22,900 bases of DNA, taken from contig DASSSO010000207.1 in the NCBI GenBank assembly GCA_035776735.1, positions 1-22,900 of the forward strand, read 5' to 3'. Below the pieces are notes generated by a model. That model saw only the letters and a program-made list of their open reading frames with translations. It did no database searches and was not told the DNA's origin. This stretch comes from JACDAN01 sp035776735. GTDB lineage: Bacteria > Actinomycetota > Thermoleophilia > Gaiellales > Gaiellaceae. How positions within the stretch are numbered: position 1 is the stretch's first letter; the number at the start of each line of letters is the position of its first letter. This document shows positions 1 to 7,414 of this stretch, in pieces. Position numbers and translations under genes: made by a program.

Positions 1-522
1 ATCGACCCGTACGACCCCTCGCTGCTCCAGCCGTCCAGCGTGGACGTCCGCGTCGACCGCTACTTCCGCGTCTTCCACAACGCGCGGTATCCGTACATCG
101 ACGTCAAGGAGCCACAGGAGGAGCTCACCGAGCTCGTCGAGATCGACGACGAGCGGCCGTTCATCCTCCATCCCGGCGAGTTCGTCCTCGCCTCGACGCT
201 GGAGCGCATCCAGCTTCCGGACGACCTCGTCGCGAGGCTGGAAGGGAAGAGCTCGCTCGGCCGCCTCGGGCTCCTGATCCACTCGACGGCCGGCTTCATC
301 GACCCCGGCTGGGACGGCCATGTCACGCTCGAGCTCTCGAACGTGGCCAACCTCCCGATCACGATCTACCACGCGATGAAGATCGGGCAGCTCTCGTTCG
401 TGCAGCTCTCCGAGCCGGCCGAGACGCCCTACGGCTCGGGCGAGCTCGGCTCGAAGTACCAGGGACAGCAGGGCCCGACCCCGAGCAAGTACTGGAAGAA
501 CTTCGAGCGGGAGCGGGTCTGA
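1..522 (+). CDS. dcd: dCTP deaminase, probably bifunctional (dUMP-forming); 5' end cut off
   Basis: Converts dCTP to dUTP and, in the bifunctional type, on to dUMP for thymidylate synthesis in the cytosol. The reading frame is open from base 1, and 173 residues are visible. By comparison with the mycobacterial protein, which I recall as about 190 aa, roughly 18 N-terminal residues and the start lie outside the window. Family motifs in order: QPSSVDVRVD, HPGEFVLAST, GKSSLGRLGL (substrate and catalytic loop), HSTAGFIDPGWDG, LELSNVANLPI, and the C-terminal GSKYQGQQGPTPS lid. HSTAGFIDPG matches the M. tuberculosis bifunctional deaminase/dUTPase more closely than the monofunctional E. coli form (HVTAHRIDPG), so dUMP formation is inferred. 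The TGA overlaps the next gene by 4 nt. Confidence 0.95.
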   Translation: MDPYDPSLLQPSSVDVRVDRYFRVFHNARYPYIDVKEPQEELTELVEIDDERPFILHPGEFVLASTLERIQLPDDLVARLEGKSSLGRLGLLIHSTAGFIDPGWDGHVTLELSNVANLPITIYHAMKIGQLSFVQLSEPAETPYGSGELGSKYQGQQGPTPSKYWKNFERERV

Positions 523-1412
523 AGGTTCTCGTCACCGGTGCGACCGGGTTCGTCGGCCCGAAGGTCGCGAACGCGATCGCCGACGCCGGTCACGACGTGC
601 GGGTGCTCGAGCGAAAGCCCGGCGCCTGGCGGAAGGCGGAGCTCCGTTGCCGCGAGGCGGTCCAGGGAGACATGACCGACGCGGACAGCGTGCGCCGCGC
701 GACCGAGGGGCAGGAGGTCGTCGTCCACCTCGTCGCCATCCGGCAAGGCAGACCGGAGCAGTTCCAGCGCGTGATGATCGACGGGACCCGGAGCCTGGTC
801 CGGGCTGCGAAGGAGGCCGGCGCGCGGCGCTTCGTGCTGATGAGCGCGCTCGGCACCTCCGAGGAGACGAAGGATCTGGTGCCCTACTACGGCGCGAAGT
901 GGCAGGAGGAGCTGGACGTGAAGGCATCCGGCCTCGAGCACGTGATCTTCCGGCCGAGCTTCGTCTTCGCAGGGGACGGCGGCATCCTGCCGACCTTCGC
1001 CAAGCTCGCGAAGCTGTCGCCGGTGACGGGGATCGTCGGCAGCGGCAAGCAGCGGATCCAGCCCATCTGGGCCGACGACGTCGGCGCCTACTTCGCCGCC
1101 TCGGTCGACAAGCCCGAGGCCGCGAACGAGACCTTCGAGCTCGGCGGGCCGGACACGGTCACCTGGGACGAGCTGTGGCAGGGAATCCGGCGGGTGCTCG
1201 GGATCCGGCGCCGCCCGACGATGCACCTCCCGACCGGCCTGATGCGGATCCCGGCGCTGCTGACCGAGCGGCTCCCCGGCAACATCCCGCTCACTCGGGA
1301 CCTGCTGACGATGCTCGAGGACGACAACGTCGTCACGAACGACCTCGCCGTCCGCACCTTCGGGCTGCCGCTCGTGTCGCTCGACGAGCAGCTGCGGCGC
1401 GCGGTCACCTGA
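519..1412 (+). CDS. Atypical short-chain dehydrogenase/reductase, NDUFA9-like NAD(P)-binding protein
   Basis: Extended/atypical SDR with an N-terminal Rossmann motif VTGATGFVG at about residues 5-13. It also has a central HLVAI strand, a YYGAK (YxxxK) motif near residue 124, and a FRPSFVF/GDGG segment typical of the complex-I NDUFA9-like and NmrA-like group. About 297 aa, a normal length. The substrate is unknown. No ATG, GTG or TTG puts the Rossmann glycines at the expected distance. CTG at 519 gives an LKVLVTGATG start, overlaps the dcd stop as CTGA and has a GGAG five bases upstream, so I use it. The first ordinary start is GTG at 597, which would delete the cofactor motif. Probably co-transcribed with dcd. 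The family call is firm; the physiological role is not. Confidence 0.85.
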   Translation: MKVLVTGATGFVGPKVANAIADAGHDVRVLERKPGAWRKAELRCREAVQGDMTDADSVRRATEGQEVVVHLVAIRQGRPEQFQRVMIDGTRSLVRAAKEAGARRFVLMSALGTSEETKDLVPYYGAKWQEELDVKASGLEHVIFRPSFVFAGDGGILPTFAKLAKLSPVTGIVGSGKQRIQPIWADDVGAYFAASVDKPEAANETFELGGPDTVTWDELWQGIRRVLGIRRRPTMHLPTGLMRIPALLTERLPGNIPLTRDLLTMLEDDNVVTNDLAVRTFGLPLVSLDEQLRRAVT

Positions 1413-1828
1413 ACCGCGGGAGCGCGTCGCGGAAGCGGCGCGTCAAGCGTGCCCTCGCCGCGGTCGTCAAGCCCGTCGTCACCTTCGCGATCAGGGCGCG
1501 GCTCGTTCGAGGCTGGTCGCTGCTGGAGACCACGGGGCGCAGCACGGGCCGTCCGCGGCGCACGCCGGTCGGGAACGGCCTCGACGGCACGACCTTCTGG
1601 ATCGTCGCCGCGCACGGCCGCCACGCCGGCTACGTCCGGAACATCGTGAAGGACCCCCGCGTACGGGTGTTCGTCGGCGGCCGGTGGCGCGCCGGAACCG
1701 CGCACCTCCTGCCGGACGACGACCCGCTCGAGCGCCAGCGGCGGTTGCCCGGGCGCCTGAACAGCGCGGTCGTGCGGCTGATGTCGACCGACCTGCTCAC
1801 GGTCCGGGTCGACCTCGACCCGGACTGA
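1409..1828 (+). CDS. Deazaflavin (F420)-dependent nitroreductase-family protein, Ddn type
   Basis: About 139 aa, the usual size of the split-beta-barrel FDOR-A/Ddn family. The diagnostic stretch ETTGRSTGRPRRTPV (about residues 35-49) matches the TTGRKSGxPRxxPL motif of Mycobacterium Ddn, where it contacts the F420 phosphate and deazaflavin. It is followed by FWIVAAHG, a YVRNIVKDPRVRV helix-strand typical of the family, and a basic N-terminal helix. It probably reduces a hydride acceptor such as a quinone with F420H2; the substrate is unknown. No ATG, GTG or TTG lies just before the conserved core. CTG at 1409 overlaps the upstream stop as CTGA, the same junction as in the preceding gene, but without a clear Shine-Dalgarno. 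It converges on tkt with 3 bp between stops. Confidence 0.85.
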   Translation: MNRGSASRKRRVKRALAAVVKPVVTFAIRARLVRGWSLLETTGRSTGRPRRTPVGNGLDGTTFWIVAAHGRHAGYVRNIVKDPRVRVFVGGRWRAGTAHLLPDDDPLERQRRLPGRLNSAVVRLMSTDLLTVRVDLDPD

Positions 1829-1831
1829 CGC

Positions 1832-3664
1832 TCAGGCGGAGACGCGGGCCCGGACGAGCGAGCGGGCCGCGGCGGCGATCGCCTCCGCGTCGATGCCCGC
1901 GGCCGCCAGCAGCTCCGCCGGCTTGCCGGAGTGCGGGAGCTCGCGAACGGCGAGAACACGTACCGGCGGCCGGTCCTCCACATCCGCCAGGGCAGCCAGC
2001 ACGGCCCCGCCGAGGCCGCCCTCGGCCCAGTGGTCCTCGGCGGTGACGATCGGGGTGCGGATCGAGCGGATCGTCGCCTCGTCGAGCGGCTTGACCGAGT
2101 AGAGGTCGATCACGCGGGCGGCGATGTCCTCCTCGGCGAGACGGTCCGCCGCGGCGAGCGCCTCGTGGAGCGTGATCCCGGCGGCCACGATCGTGACGTC
2201 GTCGTCGTCCGTCGACCGCACCGTCTTCGAGCCCCCGACCGGGAACTCTTCGCCGGGCTCGTAGATCACGCGCGTGTCGGCCCGGGTCGTCCGCAGGAAC
2301 GAGATCCCCTCGAGGCCCGCCATGGCCCTCACGAGCTTCGCGGCCTGGTTCCCGTCGCACGGGTAGAGGACGGTGGAGCCGTTCACCGCGCGGAACGCCG
2401 CGAGATCCTCGAGCGCCATCTGCGACGGGCCGTCCTCGCCGATCGAGACTCCGGCGTGCGAGCCGCAGAGCTTGATCGTCGCCCGGCTGATCGCGGCCAT
2501 GCGGACGAAGTCGTACGCGCGGGTCCAGAACGCGGCGAACGTGGACGCGAACGGCTTCCAGCCGAGGATCTGGATCCCGACGGCCGCGGCGGCCATCTGC
2601 TGCTCCGCGATGTACATCTCGAAGAAGCGCTCCGGGTGGGCGGCCTGGAAGATCTCGGAGTAGGTCGAGTTCGAGACCTCGCCGTCGAGCGCGACGACCT
2701 GGCCGTCCTCGCCGCCGAGCGCCGCGAGCGCCTCGCCGTACGCCTTGCGGGTCGCGACCTTCGACCCGACCTCGTAGTGCGGCCACTCGGGCGTGCCCTG
2801 CGTCTCGAATCGGTGGCGCTCCGCCGGCTCCGGCTTCGCGACTTCGACGCTGATGTCGCGGACGCCGCCGAGCTCCTCGACCGCCTCCTCGGCGACGGCC
2901 TTCCCGTGCCAGCCGCCCTGATCCTCGACCTTGGAGTACCCCTTGCCCTTCAAGGTCTTGGCGACGATCGCCGTGGGCTTGCCCGTCGTCGCCGCCGCCT
3001 CGCGGTACGCGGCGTCGATCTCCTCGACGTCGTGGCCGTCGATCTCGATCGCGTGCCAGCCGAAGGCGCGCAGGCGCTCCGAGTAGGACGCGAGGTCCCA
3101 GCCGTGCATCGTCTCGCCGCGCTGGCCGAGCCGGTTGACGTCGACGATCGCCGTCAGGTTGTCGAGCTCGTAGAAGGCGGCGTGCTCGAACGCCTCCCAC
3201 ATCGAGCCCTCGGCCATCTCGCTGTCGCCGCAGATCACCCAGACGCGGAAGGGCAGGCGGTCGAGGCGCTTGCCGGCGAGCGCGACGCCGACGCCGATCG
3301 GGAGCCCCTGGCCGAGCGAGCCGGTCGCGACGTCCACCCACGGAAGCGCCGGCGTCGGGTGGCCCTCGAGCCGGCTCCCGAACTGCCGGTACGTGCCGAA
3401 CTCCTCCTCCGAGAGCGCGCCGGCGGCCCGGAAGAGGCCGTAGACGAGCGGTGACGCATGCCCCTTGGAGAAGATCAGCCGGTCGTTCGCGGGGTTCCGG
3501 GGGTCGTCGAAGTCGTAGCGGAAGTGCTCTGCGAGCAGCACGGCGGCCAGGTCGGCGGCCGACATCGAGGAGGTCGGATGGCCCGAGCCCGCCTTGGCGC
3601 TTGCGCGCACGGCGTCCACGCGCAGCTGCTGTCCCAGCTTCCGCCAGAGGTCTGGATTGCCCAT
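1832..3664 (-). CDS. tkt: Transketolase, short animal-like type
   Basis: Thiamine-diphosphate enzyme that transfers two-carbon ketol units between sugar phosphates in the non-oxidative pentose phosphate pathway. 610 aa in one chain. Motifs: SGHP (His29), KGHASP (67-72), the ThDP/Mg site CGDSEMAEGS at 145-154 with VDVNRLGQ near 175-181, catalytic Glu354 in IAEQQMA, and SIGEDGPSQMALED at 407-420. These segments and the length resemble mammalian transketolase (about 620 aa) more than the roughly 660-700 aa E. coli/M. tuberculosis type, suggesting a different subfamily from the usual actinobacterial enzyme. The ATG at 3664 is chosen because MGNPDLWRKL starts the conserved region; further upstream the frame runs into rpiB on the other strand. 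It is divergent from the rpiB operon and is likely co-regulated with it. Confidence 0.95.
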   Translation of the reverse strand: MGNPDLWRKLGQQLRVDAVRASAKAGSGHPTSSMSAADLAAVLLAEHFRYDFDDPRNPANDRLIFSKGHASPLVYGLFRAAGALSEEEFGTYRQFGSRLEGHPTPALPWVDVATGSLGQGLPIGVGVALAGKRLDRLPFRVWVICGDSEMAEGSMWEAFEHAAFYELDNLTAIVDVNRLGQRGETMHGWDLASYSERLRAFGWHAIEIDGHDVEEIDAAYREAAATTGKPTAIVAKTLKGKGYSKVEDQGGWHGKAVAEEAVEELGGVRDISVEVAKPEPAERHRFETQGTPEWPHYEVGSKVATRKAYGEALAALGGEDGQVVALDGEVSNSTYSEIFQAAHPERFFEMYIAEQQMAAAAVGIQILGWKPFASTFAAFWTRAYDFVRMAAISRATIKLCGSHAGVSIGEDGPSQMALEDLAAFRAVNGSTVLYPCDGNQAAKLVRAMAGLEGISFLRTTRADTRVIYEPGEEFPVGGSKTVRSTDDDDVTIVAAGITLHEALAAADRLAEEDIAARVIDLYSVKPLDEATIRSIRTPIVTAEDHWAEGGLGGAVLAALADVEDRPPVRVLAVRELPHSGKPAELLAAAGIDAEAIAAAARSLVRARVSA

Positions 3665-3686
3665 GTAGGGGTAACGTAATCGAGCG
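3665..3686. promoter_or_regulatory. Divergent tkt/rpiB promoter, probably leaderless in both directions
   Basis: Only 22 bp separate the two divergent ATG codons. The centre, GTAACGTAAT, contains a -10-like hexamer for each direction. TAACGT on + (3672-3677) lies 9 nt before the rpiB ATG. TACGTT on - (bases 3678-3673) lies 8 nt before the tkt ATG. Transcripts would start 2-3 nt from each start codon, and neither gene has a Shine-Dalgarno, so leaderless mRNAs are inferred. The two hexamers overlap almost completely, so polymerase could not occupy both at once. No good -35 elements are visible; they would lie inside the opposing genes. Confidence 0.5.
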
Positions 3687-4160
3687 ATGCGGGTTGCGGT
3701 GGCCTTCGACCACAGGGGCGTCAAGCTGCGCGAGCGCGTGCTCGCGGAGCTTGCCGGGCTCGCCCACGAGCCCGTCGACCTCGGCACGGATGCGCCGGAG
3801 CCGCCGGTCGACTACCCGGACAAGGCGCGGGAGGTCGGCGACGCGATCCGCTCCGGCGACGCCGAACGGGGGATCCTCGTGTGTGGCTCGGGCGTCGGCG
3901 CTGCGATCGCGGCCTGCAAGCTGCCCGGGATTCGCGCGGCGATCTGCCACGACACCTATTCCGCCCACCAAGGCGTCGAGCACGACGACATGAACGTCCT
4001 GTGCATCGGCTCGGGCGTCGTCGGCCCGGATCTGGCCGGCGAGCTGATCCGCGCCTTCCTCGCCGCGCGGTTCGACGGCGGCGAGCGCTACCGCAGGAGG
4101 CTTGAGAAGATCGAAACGATGGAAAGAGAGGCTTCAGGTGGCCAAGTCACGACTGCATGA
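3687..4160 (+). CDS. rpiB: Ribose-5-phosphate isomerase B
   Basis: Interconverts ribose 5-phosphate and ribulose 5-phosphate. 157 aa, normal for the RpiB/LacAB family. AFDHRG (His9) is at the N-terminus. ILVCGSGVGAAIAACK carries Cys66, the equivalent of the E. coli catalytic cysteine. ICHDTYSA is followed by His99 in VEHDDMNVLCIG, matching the second E. coli active-site position. The ATG at 3687 starts directly at the first beta strand. It is the first gene of a six-gene operon and its last 23 nt overlap tal. The expected substrate is ribose phosphate rather than allose phosphate, given the pentose-phosphate neighbours. Confidence 0.94.
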   Translation: MRVAVAFDHRGVKLRERVLAELAGLAHEPVDLGTDAPEPPVDYPDKAREVGDAIRSGDAERGILVCGSGVGAAIAACKLPGIRAAICHDTYSAHQGVEHDDMNVLCIGSGVVGPDLAGELIRAFLAARFDGGERYRRRLEKIETMEREASGGQVTTA

Positions 4161-5247
4161 GCTCAGCGAGCTCGGGCAGAGCGTCTGGATCGACTCGCTC
4201 TCGCGCGAGTGGCTCCGGAACGGCGAGCTCGAGCGGATGATGGCCGAGGACGCCGTCGTCGGCGTCACGTCCAACCCGACCATCTTCCAGAAGGCCCTGT
4301 CCGAGGGCGATTGGTACGACGAGCAGCTCCGGGAGCTGCTCGGCGAGGACGCCGACCTCAAGGAGATCTTCTTCCGGCTCGCCTTCGACGACATCCGCGA
4401 GGCCTGCGACCTGATGCGCAAGGCGTGGGACGCGGCCGAGGGGCAGGACGGCTACGTGTCACTCGAGGTCGACCCGCATCTCGCGCACGACACCGAGGCG
4501 ACGATCGAGCAGGCACAGCGCTTCCACGACGCGATCGACCGGCCGAACCTCTACGTGAAGATCCCGGCGACCAAGGCGGGGCTGCCGGCGATCGAGGAGA
4601 TGATCGCCCGCGGGAAGAGCATCAACGTGACGCTGATCTTCTCGCTGGAGCGCTACGCCGAGGTCACCGAGGCGTACATCAGGGGCCTGGAGCGGCTCGT
4701 GGAAGGCGGCGGCGACCCGTCGTCGGTCACCTCGGTGGCGAGCTTTTTCGTCTCCCGCGTCGACACCGAGACGGACCGGAGGCTGGAGGAGCTCGACGGC
4801 AACGACCACCTGAGGGGAAAGCTCGCGATCGCCAACGCCAAGCTCGCCTACCAGCGGTACAAGGAGATCTTCGCCGGCGGGCGCTGGGATGCGCTCCGCG
4901 GCGCGGGCGCGTCGGCGCAGCGGTGCCTCTGGGCCTCGACGTCCACGAAGAACCCCGCGTATCGCGACGTGATGTACGTCGAGGAGTTGATCGGGCCGCA
5001 GACCGTCAACACGATGCCGAAGGAGACGATCGAGGCCTTCCAGGACCACGGGGAGATCCGCGGCATCACGCTGGAGGAGGGGCTCGACGAGGCGCGGCAG
5101 CTCTTCGCCGACCTCGCGCAGGCCGGGATCGACTACGACGACGTGACACGCGTCCTCGAGGACGAGGGCGTCCAGAAGTTCGCCGACTCCTTCGACGAGC
5201 TGCTCGAGGGGATCCGCGCCAAGAAGGAACAGCTCGTCGCCGCGTGA
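4138..5247 (+). CDS. tal: Transaldolase, actinobacterial long type
   Basis: Moves a dihydroxyacetone unit between sedoheptulose 7-phosphate and glyceraldehyde 3-phosphate. 369 aa, the size of the long TalB-like enzymes found in actinobacteria and in Tal-Pgi fusions. Motifs: GQSVWIDSLSREWL near residue 10, GVTSNPTIFQKA near 42, LYVKIPATKAG with Schiff-base Lys141, INVTLIFS, ASFFVSRVDTETD, and STSTKNPAYRDV near 265. GTG at 4138 is chosen because AKSRLHELSELGQSVW is the conserved N-terminus and an AGAGAGG precedes it; an upstream TTG at 4102 would add a non-conserved basic tail. It overlaps rpiB by 23 nt and pgi by 4 nt (GTGA), pointing to translational coupling. Confidence 0.95.
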   Translation: MAKSRLHELSELGQSVWIDSLSREWLRNGELERMMAEDAVVGVTSNPTIFQKALSEGDWYDEQLRELLGEDADLKEIFFRLAFDDIREACDLMRKAWDAAEGQDGYVSLEVDPHLAHDTEATIEQAQRFHDAIDRPNLYVKIPATKAGLPAIEEMIARGKSINVTLIFSLERYAEVTEAYIRGLERLVEGGGDPSSVTSVASFFVSRVDTETDRRLEELDGNDHLRGKLAIANAKLAYQRYKEIFAGGRWDALRGAGASAQRCLWASTSTKNPAYRDVMYVEELIGPQTVNTMPKETIEAFQDHGEIRGITLEEGLDEARQLFADLAQAGIDYDDVTRVLEDEGVQKFADSFDELLEGIRAKKEQLVAA

Positions 5248-6545
5248 GCACGCTCGCTCCCGCCGAGCTGGTCGAGCGGATCTGGGAGCGGGATCCGTCG
5301 GTCTGGACCGGAGGCGACGAGGCGCAATGGCTGGGTTGGCTCGACGAGCCGGCGCGGATGCGCGAGCGCGCGCACGAGCTGCTCGAGTATGCGGCCGGGG
5401 TGGGGGCCGAGGTCGACGACGTCGTTCTGATGGGGATGGGCGGGTCGAGCCTGGCGCCGGAGGTGATGCGTCGCTTCTTCGGCGTCGAGCGGTTCCACGT
5501 CCTCGACACGACGCACCCGTCGGCGATCCGGCGGCTCGAGGAGCGGATCGACGCCGGCCGGACGCTCTTCGTCGCGGCCTCGAAGTCCGGCACGACGCTG
5601 GAGACGCGCTCGCATGCCGACTACTTCCGCCCGAAGGGCGGGCGTTTCGCGGTCGTCACGGATCCCGGCTCGCGGCTGGCCGAGCTCTCGGAGGAGGTCT
5701 TCTACGGCGAGCGGACGATCGGCGGCCGCTACTCGGCGCTGTCGGTGTTCGGGCTGCTCCCGGCTGCGCTCATGGGCGTCGATGTCGTCCGCCTTCTCAA
5801 CCGCACCGAGGAGATGCGCGAGGCGTGCAGGCTCTCCGAGGGGAATCCCGGGCTCGAGCTCGGCCTCTGGCTCGCCGAGCAGCAGTTCCTCCAGGTCGAC
5901 GCAGGCTTCGGCCTCTGGGTCGAGCAGCTCGTCGCCGAGTCCACGGGCAAGAGCGGCCGGGGAATCGTCCCGGTGCGCGAGGGCGGGGTCGTCCCGGACA
6001 TCCGCGTCACGGATGCGTACGAGCTCGGCCGGGAGTTCTTCCGCTGGGAGTTCGCCGTCGCCGTCGCCGGGTCGATCTTGGGGATCAACCCGTTCGACCA
6101 GCCCGACGTGCAGGCCGCCAAGGACAAGACCCAGGCCGTCCTCTCGGGCCGTGGCCGAGTGACAGTCACTCGGACGCGGCCGGAAGGGTCACTGGACGCC
6201 CTGCTTGCCGAGGCGGGTGAGGGACGGTACGTGGCGATCCAGGCGTTCGTCGACCCCGAGCGGGAGGCCGAGCTGGAGCCGCTCGTCCGGAGGGCGCGGG
6301 AGACCGGCGCCGCGGTCGCCGTCGGGCTGGGGCCGCGCTACCTCCACTCGACGGGACAGCTGCACAAGGGCGGCCCGGGCACCGGGCTCTTCGTGCAGGT
6401 CGTGGACGATCTCGGCGAGGAGCTCCCGATTCCCGGCCGCAAGTTCGGCTTCCGGACGCTGATCGCGGCGCAGGCCGCGGGCGACTTCGAGGCGCTGCAG
6501 GAGCGGGGCCGGCAGGTGGTCCGCCTGCGGCTGGAGGACCTCTAG
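5244..6545 (+). CDS. pgi: Glucose-6-phosphate isomerase, short form
   Basis: Interconverts glucose 6-phosphate and fructose 6-phosphate. It supplies Zwf encoded two genes downstream and returns F6P from Tal/Tkt. 433 aa, much shorter than the roughly 550 aa E. coli enzyme. SIS-domain motifs: GMGGSSLAPEV (64-74), SKSGTTLET (113-121), ESTGKSGRGIVPV with Glu232 (232-244), INPFDQPDVQAAK (281-293), YLHSTGQLHKGG (366-377), and the C-terminal FGFRTLIAAQ. Sequence, size and order after transaldolase match the C-terminal half of known bifunctional Tal-Pgi fusion proteins, but here a GTGA overlap keeps the two chains separate. No alternative start is needed. Confidence 0.93.
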   Translation: MSTLAPAELVERIWERDPSVWTGGDEAQWLGWLDEPARMRERAHELLEYAAGVGAEVDDVVLMGMGGSSLAPEVMRRFFGVERFHVLDTTHPSAIRRLEERIDAGRTLFVAASKSGTTLETRSHADYFRPKGGRFAVVTDPGSRLAELSEEVFYGERTIGGRYSALSVFGLLPAALMGVDVVRLLNRTEEMREACRLSEGNPGLELGLWLAEQQFLQVDAGFGLWVEQLVAESTGKSGRGIVPVREGGVVPDIRVTDAYELGREFFRWEFAVAVAGSILGINPFDQPDVQAAKDKTQAVLSGRGRVTVTRTRPEGSLDALLAEAGEGRYVAIQAFVDPEREAELEPLVRRARETGAAVAVGLGPRYLHSTGQLHKGGPGTGLFVQVVDDLGEELPIPGRKFGFRTLIAAQAAGDFEALQERGRQVVRLRLEDL

Positions 6546-7414
6546 TGCAGCTCGGGATGGTCGGCCTCGGCCGCATGGGCTCCGGGATGACCGAGCGCCT
6601 TACCCAGGCGGGGCACGACGTCAAGACCTACGACCCGAACGTCGACTCGACTGCCGGCTCGCTCGCCGAGCTCGCCCAGCAGCTCGACCCGCCGCGCCAC
6701 GTCTGGCTGATGATCCCCGCCGGCGAGGTGACCGAGAACGCCTTCCGCGAGCTGCTCGGCATCCTCGAGCCGGGCGACGCGATCGTCGACGGCGGCAACT
6801 CGAACTTCCACGACTCCAAGCGGCGGGCCGCGGAGGCCGGCGAGCGCAACCTCTTCTTCCTGGACGTCGGGGTCTCCGGCGGGATCTGGGGCCTGCGGGA
6901 GGGCTTCGCGCTGATGGTCGGCGGCGACCCCGATCCCGTCGGGCGTCTCGGGCCGGTCTTCGAGGCCCTCGCACCCGAGGGCGGCTATGGCCATGTCGGC
7001 CCGTCGGGCGCCGGGCACTTCGTGAAGATGGTGCATAACGGGATCGAGTACGGCCTCATGCAGGCCTACGCGGAGGGCTTCGACCTGATGCAGGCGTCGG
7101 AGTTCGAAATCGACCTCGCCCAGGTCGCGGAGCTGTGGCGACACGGCTCAGTCGTCCGCAGCTGGCTCCTCGACCTGCTGGCACGGGCCCTCGAGGAGGA
7201 TCCCGGCCTCGAGAGCATCCGCGGCTACGTCGAGGACTCGGGTGAGGGCCGCTGGACCGTCGAGCAGGCGATCGACACCGCCGTACCGCTCCACGTCATC
7301 AGCGCGGCCCTCTTCGCCCGCTTCGGCTCCAGGGAGGACGAGTCGTTCGCCGCCAAGGTCAACGCGGCGCTGAGGAACCAGTTCGGTGGACACGCAGTCC
7401 GTCACACCGACTGA
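6545..7414 (+). CDS. gnd: 6-phosphogluconate dehydrogenase, decarboxylating, short (GntZ/YqeC-like) type
   Basis: Oxidatively decarboxylates 6-phosphogluconate to ribulose 5-phosphate. 289 aa versus about 470 aa for classical Gnd; the second half of the all-helical domain is absent, as in the short subfamily. Motifs: GLGRMGSG (7-14), VDGGNSNFHDS (81-91), DVGVSGGIWGLREG (107-120), HFVKMVHNGIEYG with catalytic Lys161 and Asn165, and EDSGEGRWT (230-238). The residue ending beta-2 is Asp30 (TYDPN), where NADP+-type enzymes have NR[ST]; an acidic residue here normally selects NAD+. GTG at 6545 shares one base with the pgi stop, and the gene overlaps zwf by 29 nt. Confidence 0.93.
   Translation: MQLGMVGLGRMGSGMTERLTQAGHDVKTYDPNVDSTAGSLAELAQQLDPPRHVWLMIPAGEVTENAFRELLGILEPGDAIVDGGNSNFHDSKRRAAEAGERNLFFLDVGVSGGIWGLREGFALMVGGDPDPVGRLGPVFEALAPEGGYGHVGPSGAGHFVKMVHNGIEYGLMQAYAEGFDLMQASEFEIDLAQVAELWRHGSVVRSWLLDLLARALEEDPGLESIRGYVEDSGEGRWTVEQAIDTAVPLHVISAALFARFGSREDESFAAKVNAALRNQFGGHAVRHTD

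Noticed and set aside
647..1408. Upstream extension of the Ddn-family gene through the SDR gene
   Set aside because: The extension is Arg/Ala/Gly-rich with no similarity to the family. The conserved core starts after 1409.
1931..3454. 507-codon + strand frame antisense to tkt
   Set aside because: Compositionally biased, with no motifs, and opposite a transketolase with all catalytic motifs intact.
4209..5243. In-frame upstream extension of pgi through tal, suggesting a fused protein
   Set aside because: The upstream part of that frame is low-complexity Arg/Gly sequence. Real transaldolase is in another frame, so this is not a Tal-Pgi fusion.
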